Below, in pieces: positions 18,813-26,489 of a stretch of DNA of 64,000 nucleotides; within the stretch, counting starts at the first letter, position 1, and the number at the start of each line of letters is the position of its first letter. The notes below the pieces were generated by a model that was given only the letters and a program-made list of their open reading frames with translations, was not told where the DNA came from and did no database searches. The stretch is from Variovorax paradoxus (GTDB lineage: Bacteria; Pseudomonadota; Gammaproteobacteria; Burkholderiales; Burkholderiaceae_C): NCBI RefSeq assembly GCF_902712855.1, contig NZ_LR743507.1, positions 2,466,001 to 2,530,000 on the forward strand, written 5' to 3'. Position numbers and translations under genes: made by a program.

Positions 18813-20501
18813 TTACTTGTTGTCGCTGTTGTCGAGCTTGGCGCGCAACAGTGCGCCCAGGCTGGTCGTGCCCGCGTTCTCGCGTGCCGACTGCTGGCTC
18901 AGGCTGGCCATGGCGCCTTGCTCGTCGACCATGTCCTTCTGCTTGATCGACAGCTGGATGTTGCGGGTCTTGCGATCCACATTCACGACGATGGCGGTGA
19001 CTTCGTCGCCTTCCTTCAGCACGTTGCGGGCATCTTCGACGCGGTCGCGCGAGATTTCCGAAGCACGGAGGTAGCCGATGATGTCTTCGCCGAGGTCGAT
19101 CTCAGCGCCGCGGGCGTCCACGGTCTTGACCTTGCCGGTCACGATCTGGCCCTTGTCGTTCACGGTGGTGAACGTGGTGAACGGGTCGCTGTCGAGCTGC
19201 TTGATACCCAGCGAGATGCGCTCGCGGTCGACGTCCACAGCCAGCACGATCGCTTCGACTTCCTGGCCCTTCTTGTAGTTGCGAACGGCGGTTTCGCCGG
19301 CTTCGTTCCACGAGAGGTCCGAGAGGTGAACCAGGCCGTCGATGCCGGCAGCCAGACCCACGAACACGCCGAAGTCGGTGATCGACTTGATCGGACCCTT
19401 GACGCGGTCGCCGCGCTTGGTGTTTTGCGCGAACTCTTGCCACGGGTTGGCCTTGCACTGCTTCATGCCCAGGCTGATGCGGCGCTTGTCTTCGTCGATT
19501 TCCAGGACCATGACTTCGACTTCGTCGCCCAGCGAGACGATCTTGTTCGGAGCGATGTTCTTGTTGGTCCAGTCCATTTCGGAGACGTGCACCAGGCCTT
19601 CGATGCCGGGTTCGAGCTCGACAAACGCGCCGTAGTCGGCAATGTTCGTGACCTTGCCGAACAGGCGGGTGCCTTGCGGGTAGCGGCGCGAAACGCCCAT
19701 CCACGGGTCGTCGCCCATCTGCTTGAGACCCAGCGAGACACGGTTCTTCTCGGTGTCGAACTTGAGGATCTTGGCGGTGATTTCCTGGCCGGCCTGAACG
19801 ACTTCGCTCGGGTGGCGGACACGGCGCCATGCCATGTCGGTGATGTGCAGCAGGCCGTCGATGCCGCCGAGGTCCACGAACGCGCCGTATTCGGTGATGT
19901 TCTTGACCACACCGCGCACGACTGCGCCTTCCTTGAGCGTTTCCATCAGCTTGGCGCGTTCTTCGCCCATGCTGGCTTCGACCACGGCACGGCGCGACAG
20001 CACGACGTTGTTGCGCTTGCGGTCGAGCTTGATGACCTTGAATTCGAGGGTCTTGTTTTCGTACGGGGTCAGGTCCTTGATCGGACGCGTGTCGATCAGC
20101 GAGCCCGGCAGGAATGCACGGATGCCGTTGACCAGAACGGTCAGACCGCCCTTGACCTTGCCGCTGGTGGTACCGGTGACGAAGTCGCCCGATTCCAGTG
20201 CCTTCTCGAGGGCGAGCCACGAAGCGAGGCGCTTGGCGGTGTCGCGCGAGAGGATGGTGTCGCCGTAGCCGTTTTCAACGCTGCCGATGGCAACGGAAAC
20301 GAAGTCGCCGGCCTGAACTTCGAGTTCGCCCTTGTCGTTCTTGAACTCTTCGATCGGCACATACGCTTCGGACTTCAGGCCGGCGTTGACGACGACGTGG
20401 TTGTGCTCGACACGCACGACTTCGGCCGTGATGACCTCGCCGGTGCGCATTTCAGAACGCTTCAGGGACTCTTCGAACAGATCGGCAAAAGATTCAGACA
20501 T
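18813..20501 (-). CDS. rpsA: 30S ribosomal protein S1
   Basis: 562 residues with six S1 (OB-fold) repeats; typical blocks include GAFVDLGGIDGLLHITDM (third repeat) and GAFVELEPGIEGLVHVSEMD (fourth). The N-terminus FADLFEESL is the S2-binding segment. S1 binds mRNA leaders on the 30S subunit to start translation. AGGAACCATCA precedes the ATG. Codon use is visibly biased towards highly expressed genes compared with neighbours. The 194-base leader upstream is the likely promoter and autoregulation region. Confidence 0.97.
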   Translation of the reverse strand: MSESFADLFEESLKRSEMRTGEVITAEVVRVEHNHVVVNAGLKSEAYVPIEEFKNDKGELEVQAGDFVSVAIGSVENGYGDTILSRDTAKRLASWLALEKALESGDFVTGTTSGKVKGGLTVLVNGIRAFLPGSLIDTRPIKDLTPYENKTLEFKVIKLDRKRNNVVLSRRAVVEASMGEERAKLMETLKEGAVVRGVVKNITEYGAFVDLGGIDGLLHITDMAWRRVRHPSEVVQAGQEITAKILKFDTEKNRVSLGLKQMGDDPWMGVSRRYPQGTRLFGKVTNIADYGAFVELEPGIEGLVHVSEMDWTNKNIAPNKIVSLGDEVEVMVLEIDEDKRRISLGMKQCKANPWQEFAQNTKRGDRVKGPIKSITDFGVFVGLAAGIDGLVHLSDLSWNEAGETAVRNYKKGQEVEAIVLAVDVDRERISLGIKQLDSDPFTTFTTVNDKGQIVTGKVKTVDARGAEIDLGEDIIGYLRASEISRDRVEDARNVLKEGDEVTAIVVNVDRKTRNIQLSIKQKDMVDEQGAMASLSQQSARENAGTTSLGALLRAKLDNSDNK

Positions 20502-20699
20502 TGATGGTTCCTTCCGTCAGGCAGGGTTGGCAGGCGCTCTTGCGAAATTGCGTGCGACTGCTGTGGGTCTGGAGACGGCGGTTGGGTGGGCGTGAACCCG
20601 GTTGGTTGAACAACCAGCAGGCCGGTGCGCTGTCGCGCGAAGAGAGCCTGCTGGAGCGGTATGCGCCTTCAGATATTCCGTCGGGCGCCAGCTTTTCAA
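20502..20699 (-). promoter_or_regulatory. rpsA leader with a possible sigma-70 promoter
   Basis: Non-coding spacer between aroA-cmk and rpsA. On the minus strand TTGAAA (20694-20699, overlapping the aroA-cmk stop codon) lies 18 bases before TATCTG, a fair match to a sigma-70 promoter. This would give a leader of about 160 bases, in keeping with S1 binding its own mRNA leader in other bacteria. The promoter call is tentative. Confidence 0.35.
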
Positions 20700-22708
20700 G
20701 CGGACTTGAAAGGCTGTACTTTCTGCCACCACTTCAGCACCTGGTCGATCGATTGCTCGATGGACAGCTGGGAGTTGTCGAGGTGGCGAGCGTCCTGCGC
20801 AGGCTTCAGAGGGGCGACGCTGCGGGAGGAGTCCCGGGCGTCACGTGCTTCCAAGTCGGAGCGCAGACTGTCGAGTGTAGTCGAAATACCCTTTGAAATC
20901 AACTGCTTATGGCGCCGTTCGGCCCGGCGCGCGGCGCTGGCCGTAAGGAAGACCTTGAGCTCCGCGTCGGGGAAGATCACGGTGCCCATGTCGCGCCCGT
21001 CGGCCACGAGGCCCGGCAGTTCGCGAAAGCGCTGCTGCAGGGCCAGGAGCGCCGCCCGCACTGCCGGCAACGTGGAGACACGGGACGCGTCCATGCCGGC
21101 GGCCTCGGTCCGGATGTCTTCGCTGACGTCCTCGCCGTCGAGCATGACCTTGCCCTCGGTGAACTGGAGGGGCAAGGCCGCTGCCATGGCGGCGATCTGC
21201 GCTTCGTGCTGCGCGTCGGCGCTCAGGCCGGCACGCCGCATGGCAAGGCCGGTGACGCGGTAGAGCGAGCCGGAGTCGAGGTAGTGGTAGCCCAGCAGCC
21301 GCGCCACCTCGGCCGCGAGCGTGCCCTTGCCGGACGCGGTCGGACCGTCGATGCAGATCACCGGCACCTCCGCGGCCTCGGCCACCGAGAACAGCGTCTC
21401 GAAGTAGTCGGGGAAGGTCTTGGCGACGCAGTGCGGATCGAGGATGCGCACCGGCATCCCCGCCGGGTTGAACGCCGCCAGCGAGAAGCACATGGCCACC
21501 CGGTGGTCGTCGTAGGTCTTGATGCTCGCCGGGCGCCAGCCGGCCTTGGCCAGCGGATGCACGCGGATGAAGTCGGGGCCGGCCTCTACCGTGGCGCCGA
21601 GCTTGCGCAGCTCGTTGGCCATGGCGTCGATGCGGTCGGTTTCCTTCACGCGCCAGCTCGCGATGTTGCGCAGGGTGGTCGGGCCGTCTGCGTACAGCGC
21701 CATCACCGCCAGCGTCATCGCGGCATCGGGGATGTGGTTGGCGTCGAGGTCGAGAGCCTTGAGCGGCCAGGCGCCGCGGCGGATCTCGAGCCAGTTCGGG
21801 CCGCTGTCGACCAGGGCGCCCATCTGGCGGGCGGCATCGATGAAGCGAATGTCGCCCTGGATCGAATCGGCTCCCACGCCTTCGATCCGGATGCCGTTCT
21901 TGCCCGATACGTCTGTCGCGATGGCGCCCAGCGCGATGAAATAGCTGGCAGAAGACGCATCGGCCTCGACATGGATGTCGCCCGGCGAGCTGTAGCGGCT
22001 ACCGGCAGGAATGGTGAAGCGTTCCCAGCCGTCGCGTCGCACCTGGATGCCGAACCGCGCCAGCAGGTTCAGCGTGATTTCGATGTAGGGCTTGGAGATC
22101 AGCTCGCCGACCACCTCGATCACGATGTCGCTGGCGGCGGCCAGCGGCAGTGCCAGCAGCAGGGCCGTCAGGAATTGGCTCGACACGTCGCCGCGCACGC
22201 GGATCGGGGTGTCGAGCGACAGCTCGCCATGGGGCACCGGGTGGATGCGCAGCGGCGGGTAGCCGGGGTTGCCGAGATAGTCGATGCGGCAGCCGAGTTG
22301 CGTGAGCGCGTCGACGAGATCGCCGATCGGGCGTTCGTGCATGCGCGGCACGCCGCTCAGCTCGAACTCACCGCCCAGCAAGGAAAGCGCCGCGGTCAGC
22401 GGGCGCATCGCCGTGCCGGCGTTGCCGAGGAACAGCGGCATCAGCGTTTCGCTGGGCTTCAGCTGGCCGCCAAGGCCTGTCACGCGCAGCGTGCTGCCAT
22501 CTGTTTCCACGCCGCAGCCGAGCGCGCGCAGGGCGTCGAGCATCACGCGGGTGTCGTCGGAGTCGAGCAGGTCGTGGATGGCGGTGGTGCCGCTCGCCAG
22601 CGCGGCAAGGAGCAAAACGCGGTTGGAGATGCTCTTGGAGCCCGGAAGCCGGACCGTGCCGGCGGCGCCAGCGAGCGCCGGCAGGTCGAGGAATGCCGTC
22701 GAGAACAT
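20696..22708 (-). CDS. Bifunctional EPSP synthase / cytidylate kinase (AroA-Cmk fusion)
   Basis: 670 residues. Residues 1 to about 440 are 3-phosphoshikimate 1-carboxyvinyltransferase (LPGSKSISNRVLLLAALA near residue 21, GNAGTAMRPL near 95). Residues about 447-670 are cytidylate kinase, with the P-loop GPTASGKGT at 455-463, the YRVTGLAMRR region and ADGRDMGTVIFPDA. The junction VAEAAEVPVICIDGPT has no stop or new start, so one polypeptide catalyses step six of the shikimate pathway and CMP/dCMP phosphorylation. In most bacteria aroA and cmk are adjacent separate genes; the fusion preserves the order. It lies 1 base after tyrA. Confidence 0.94.
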   Translation of the reverse strand: MFSTAFLDLPALAGAAGTVRLPGSKSISNRVLLLAALASGTTAIHDLLDSDDTRVMLDALRALGCGVETDGSTLRVTGLGGQLKPSETLMPLFLGNAGTAMRPLTAALSLLGGEFELSGVPRMHERPIGDLVDALTQLGCRIDYLGNPGYPPLRIHPVPHGELSLDTPIRVRGDVSSQFLTALLLALPLAAASDIVIEVVGELISKPYIEITLNLLARFGIQVRRDGWERFTIPAGSRYSSPGDIHVEADASSASYFIALGAIATDVSGKNGIRIEGVGADSIQGDIRFIDAARQMGALVDSGPNWLEIRRGAWPLKALDLDANHIPDAAMTLAVMALYADGPTTLRNIASWRVKETDRIDAMANELRKLGATVEAGPDFIRVHPLAKAGWRPASIKTYDDHRVAMCFSLAAFNPAGMPVRILDPHCVAKTFPDYFETLFSVAEAAEVPVICIDGPTASGKGTLAAEVARLLGYHYLDSGSLYRVTGLAMRRAGLSADAQHEAQIAAMAAALPLQFTEGKVMLDGEDVSEDIRTEAAGMDASRVSTLPAVRAALLALQQRFRELPGLVADGRDMGTVIFPDAELKVFLTASAARRAERRHKQLISKGISTTLDSLRSDLEARDARDSSRSVAPLKPAQDARHLDNSQLSIEQSIDQVLKWWQKVQPFKSA

Positions 22709-22709
22709 G

Positions 22710-23600
22710 TCAGGCGTCCTGTTGCTGCGACGACGTGTCGGTGGCCGGCTTCCAGCCTGCGCGCGCCTTGCTGGCGGCGGCGATCGATTGCTCGATCGCC
22801 TGCAGGTCGCCCGCCTTCATCAGCGCCTCGAACTCGTCGAGCGCCTTGCGGAATGCCTGCGACTGCTCCAGCACCTGCTCGCGGTTGGCCAGCAGCACAT
22901 CGCGCCACATGACCGGGTCGCTTGCGGCAATGCGCGAGAAGTCGCGAAAGCCCGGGCCGGCCAGGCTCAGGAAGCGCTGGCCCTGCGGCTGCGCGGCGAG
23001 GCCGTTGATGTAGGCGAAGGCCAGCAGGTGAGGGAGATGGCTCACTGCGGCGAAGGCGCCGTCGTGCTCCTCGTGCGTCATGGTGATCACGTGGGCGCCG
23101 ATGCCGCTCCACACTTGCGAAGCGCGCTGCACGTTGGAGCGCAGCGTGGCCTTGACAGGCGTCAGCACGACCTGGCGGCCGGCGAAGAGCGACGCCTCGG
23201 CGTGCTCGATGCCCGACAGCTCCTTGCCCGCGATCGGGTGCGCCGGCACGAAATTGGCGAACTGGCGCTGCAGGCCGTTGCGCGCGGCTTCGATCACGTC
23301 GCCCTTGGTCGAGCCGACGTCCATCACGAGCGTGTCGGCCGAAATGCCGTGGCGGATGGCCTTGAACGTGGCTTCCGATGCGGCCACCGGCACGGCCAGC
23401 AGCACGATGTCGGCGCCCGAGACCGCCAGCAGCGCCGAAGGCGCCGCCACGTCGATCACGCCGAGCTGCCGCGCCCGTTCGGTGGTGGAGGGCGACTTGC
23501 TGTAGCCCACCACCCGTTTCACCAGCTTCGCGCGCTTCAGTGCGAGCGCGAACGAGCCGCCCATCAGGCCGCAGCCGATCAGTCCCAGTTGTTCGAACAT
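22710..23600 (-). CDS. tyrA: Prephenate dehydrogenase
   Basis: 296 residues, the monofunctional TyrA length. The N-terminal NAD(P)-binding motif is GLIGCGLMGGS (residues 7-17), and the prephenate site has VPAHPIAGKELSG (about residues 115-127). It converts prephenate to 4-hydroxyphenylpyruvate for tyrosine. The start is the ATG at 23600, 20 bases after pheA; same-frame open sequence further upstream lies within pheA. It is one base from the aroA-cmk start. Confidence 0.94.
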   Translation of the reverse strand: MFEQLGLIGCGLMGGSFALALKRAKLVKRVVGYSKSPSTTERARQLGVIDVAAPSALLAVSGADIVLLAVPVAASEATFKAIRHGISADTLVMDVGSTKGDVIEAARNGLQRQFANFVPAHPIAGKELSGIEHAEASLFAGRQVVLTPVKATLRSNVQRASQVWSGIGAHVITMTHEEHDGAFAAVSHLPHLLAFAYINGLAAQPQGQRFLSLAGPGFRDFSRIAASDPVMWRDVLLANREQVLEQSQAFRKALDEFEALMKAGDLQAIEQSIAAASKARAGWKPATDTSSQQQDA

Positions 23601-23620
23601 GCTGTGCGTCTGCCTGCTGC

Positions 23621-24745
23621 TCAGGCCTTGACCGGGTAGGCGCCGAGCACCTTGTAGAACGCGCACAGGCCGCGCAGTTCGGCCAGGGCCGCGGCCACGT
23701 TGGGCTGCGAAGGATGGCCGTCGAGGTCGATGTAGAAGTAGTACTCCCACTGGCCGGTACGCGCAGGACGCGACTCGAAGCGCGTCATCGACACATTGTT
23801 GACCTTCAGCGGCACCAGCAGGTCGTGCACCGCGCCGGGACGGTTCGGCACCGAGACGATCAGGCTGGTGCAGTCGCGGCCCGAGGCCGGCGGCATGGCG
23901 AGCGTCTGCGGCAGGCAGATCACGGAGAAGCGGGTGCGGTTGTACGAGTCGTCCTGGATGGCATGCGCCACGATGTGCAGGCCGAAACGGGTGGCGGCGC
24001 GTTCGCCGGCCAGCGCGGCCCACGCGGGGTTGGTGGCCGCGAGGCGGGCGCCTTCTGCATTGCTCGACACGGCGCGCCGCTCGGCGTTGGGCAGGTGCTT
24101 GGACAGCCAGGTCTGGCACTGCGCCAGCGCCTGCGGGTGCGCCAGCACGGCCTCGATGCCTTCGAGCGAATTGCTGCTTCGCAGCAGGTGGTGGCGAACC
24201 AGCAGGCTGACCTCGCCGACCACATGGGTGGGCGAGTGCAGGAACAGGTCGAGCGAGCGGGTGACGACGCCTTCGGTCGAGTTCTCGACGCCGACCACGC
24301 CGTACTGGGCGCTGCCCGCCGCGGTGGCATGGAACACCTCGTCGAAGCTCGCGCAGTAGATCAGGTCCGCGGCGCCGCCGAAGTACTCGATCGCTGCCTG
24401 TTCGCAGAAGGTGCCTTCGGGGCCGAGAACGGCCACACGCTGGGGCGACTCGAGCGCCAGGCAGGCCGACATGATCTCGCGCCAGATGGCCGCGACGTGG
24501 AGGTCCTTGAGCGGACCGCCGTTCGTCTTCTGCATCTTGTCGATGACTTGTGCCACGCGGTCGGGGCGGAAGAACGGCGTGCCCTCGCGCTTCTTGACCT
24601 CGCCGACCAGCTCGGCCACGTGGGCGCGCTCGTTGAGCAGGCTGAGCAGTCGCTGGTCGAGCGAGTCGATCTGCACGCGCAGATCGGCCAGGCTCTCGGA
24701 ATTGTCAGAAGAAGAGGAGGGTGGTGTGGAATCGGAGGCGGTCAT
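23621..24745 (-). CDS. pheA: Bifunctional chorismate mutase / prephenate dehydratase
   Basis: 374 residues. An AroQ-type chorismate mutase domain (about 18-100; RVQIDSLDQRLLSLLNERA) is followed by prephenate dehydratase (about 103-280; GPEGTFCEQAA and the catalytic SYNRTRFSVI) and a C-terminal ACT domain (about 292-370) with the phenylalanine-binding motif RFESRPAR. It is therefore probably feedback-inhibited by phenylalanine. The Ser-rich N-terminal 17 residues are not conserved. It lies 27 bases after serC. Confidence 0.95.
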   Translation of the reverse strand: MTASDSTPPSSSSDNSESLADLRVQIDSLDQRLLSLLNERAHVAELVGEVKKREGTPFFRPDRVAQVIDKMQKTNGGPLKDLHVAAIWREIMSACLALESPQRVAVLGPEGTFCEQAAIEYFGGAADLIYCASFDEVFHATAAGSAQYGVVGVENSTEGVVTRSLDLFLHSPTHVVGEVSLLVRHHLLRSSNSLEGIEAVLAHPQALAQCQTWLSKHLPNAERRAVSSNAEGARLAATNPAWAALAGERAATRFGLHIVAHAIQDDSYNRTRFSVICLPQTLAMPPASGRDCTSLIVSVPNRPGAVHDLLVPLKVNNVSMTRFESRPARTGQWEYYFYIDLDGHPSQPNVAAALAELRGLCAFYKVLGAYPVKA

Positions 24746-24772
24746 CGGTGCGAGCAGCGGCTGGGCATGCGC

Positions 24773-25906
24773 CTAGGCATGCGATCGCTCGAATTCTCGC
24801 ATGTAGGACACGAGGGCCTGCACCCCTTCCAGCGGCATGGCGTTGTAAATGCTGGCACGCATGCCGCCGACCGACTTGTGGCCCTTGAGCTGCAGCAGCC
24901 CGGTTTCGCGCGCACCCGCCAGGAAGGCCTCGTTGCGGCCTTCGTCGGCCAGGAAGAACGGCACGTTCATGCGCGAGCGGCAGCTCGCATCGATGCGGTT
25001 GGCGTAGAAGTCGGAACTGTCGATGAATTCGTACAGCAGCTTAGCCTTGGCGATGTTGCGCTGCTCCATGGCTGCCACGCCCGTGAGATCGCCTTCCCGC
25101 TGCTGCAGCAGCCACTGGAAGGTGAGTCCGGCCATGTAGATGCCCCACGTCGGCGGGGTGTTGTACATGGAATGGTTGTCGGCCACGGTCTTGTAGTTGA
25201 ACGCGCTCGGGCAGATCTCGAGCGCGCGGCCCAGCAGGTCGTCGCGCACGACGACGATGGTCAGGCCTGCAGGGCCGAGATTCTTCTGGGCGCCGCCAAA
25301 GGCCAGGCCCACGCGGCTCCAGTCGACGCTGCGCGAGGCGACGTGCGAGGAGAAATCGATGACCAGCGGCACGTCGCTGCCGAGCGCGGCCAGGTCGGGC
25401 AACTGATGAAACTCGATGCCGTTGATGGTCTCGTTGGTGCATACGTGCACGTACGACGCATCCTTGGCGAGTTGCCAGCTGGCGGGGTCGGGAAGCTTGG
25501 TGTGCTGGTCGTCGGCGTTGCTCGCGGCCACGCGCGCCGTGCAGTAGCGTTGGGCTTCCTTGTGCGACTTGATGCTCCAGCTGCCGGTGATGACGAAGTC
25601 GGCGGCTTGCCCGCGCGACAGGTTCAACGGCACGATGGCGTTCTCGCCCAGTCCGCCGCCCTGCATGAACAGGACGTGAAAGTGAGAGGGAATGGCCAGC
25701 AGCGTTCGGATGTCGGCTTCGGCCTGGGTGCAGATCGCACCGAATTCCTTGCCGCGGTGGCTCATTTCCATCACGCTCATGCCGCTGCCCTGCCAGTCGA
25801 GCATTTCGGCGGCGGCGCGTTGCAGCACCGCCTCCGGCATGGCAGCCGGACCGGCCGAGAAGTTGTAAGGGCGCTTGCCGGCCGGCGTCTGCTGCTGCTG
25901 GGTCAC
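24773..25906 (-). CDS. serC: Phosphoserine aminotransferase
   Basis: 377 residues of a class V PLP aminotransferase. YNFSAGPAAMPEAVL opens the fold, and the PLP lysine lies in GGAQKNLGPAG. It makes 3-phosphoserine (serine pathway) and 4-phosphohydroxythreonine (PLP pathway). The best start is GTG at 25906, 7 bases after the DUF2059 gene; an open extension upstream would overlap that gene with a poor Arg/Pro-rich sequence. The Gln-rich start (VTQQQQTPAGKR) is lineage-specific. Confidence 0.92.
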   Translation of the reverse strand: MTQQQQTPAGKRPYNFSAGPAAMPEAVLQRAAAEMLDWQGSGMSVMEMSHRGKEFGAICTQAEADIRTLLAIPSHFHVLFMQGGGLGENAIVPLNLSRGQAADFVITGSWSIKSHKEAQRYCTARVAASNADDQHTKLPDPASWQLAKDASYVHVCTNETINGIEFHQLPDLAALGSDVPLVIDFSSHVASRSVDWSRVGLAFGGAQKNLGPAGLTIVVVRDDLLGRALEICPSAFNYKTVADNHSMYNTPPTWGIYMAGLTFQWLLQQREGDLTGVAAMEQRNIAKAKLLYEFIDSSDFYANRIDASCRSRMNVPFFLADEGRNEAFLAGARETGLLQLKGHKSVGGMRASIYNAMPLEGVQALVSYMREFERSHA

Positions 25907-25913
25907 GTTGGTC

Positions 25914-26489
25914 TTACTTCTTGGCTGGAGCCTTGGCGGGAGCCTTGCCTGCAGGGGCTTCGGTGGGAGCACCCAGGGCCTTGGCGACGTTCTCGTCGAG
26001 CGCGCGCATCTTGGGCTCGATGGTGCCGCGGGTTTCCGACACGAGCTTCTCGGTCAGTGCGGTCTGCATCTTCGGGTTCAGGTCCTGGTATTTCTTGCTC
26101 AGGGGCGAGTTGATCCAGGCGAGCAGCTGCTTGAGCTCGTCTTCGCTGAAGTTCTGCTCGAGCAGCGGGCTCAGGGCACCGGGAGCCAGTTGAACGGCCT
26201 TGTCGCGGACGATCGGATAGGCGTCGTCGAAGTACTTCTTCAGCTCTGCATCGGCTGCCTTGGCGGCCGATTCACGCTTGGCTTCGGGAACCTGCGTCTG
26301 CAGGTACTGCGAACCCGCCTGTGCGATCGGAGCGCTCGATTGCTCGACCAGACCGCGCGCCAGCGATTCGATGCCGGGGCGCTGGATGTCGATGAACTGC
26401 TTGATGAGCGCGGCCTTGTCCTGGGCCATTGCGGCCATCGAACTGCCAGCCAGGGCGACCGTCAGAAGTGCGAGTTTGATTTTTTTCAC
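25914..26489 (-). CDS. Exported DUF2059-type protein
   Basis: 191 residues with a signal peptide (residues 1-22, ending AAMA). The mature part is helical, with the DUF2059 core around residues 80-140 (FSEDELKQLLAWINSPLSKK), and ends in a Lys/Ala/Pro repeat tail. The function is unknown. It starts with GTG at 26489, overlapping the gyrA stop as GTGA, so it is translationally coupled to gyrA. It sits between gyrA and serC in the housekeeping operon. Confidence 0.82.
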   Translation of the reverse strand: MKKIKLALLTVALAGSSMAAMAQDKAALIKQFIDIQRPGIESLARGLVEQSSAPIAQAGSQYLQTQVPEAKRESAAKAADAELKKYFDDAYPIVRDKAVQLAPGALSPLLEQNFSEDELKQLLAWINSPLSKKYQDLNPKMQTALTEKLVSETRGTIEPKMRALDENVAKALGAPTEAPAGKAPAKAPAKK

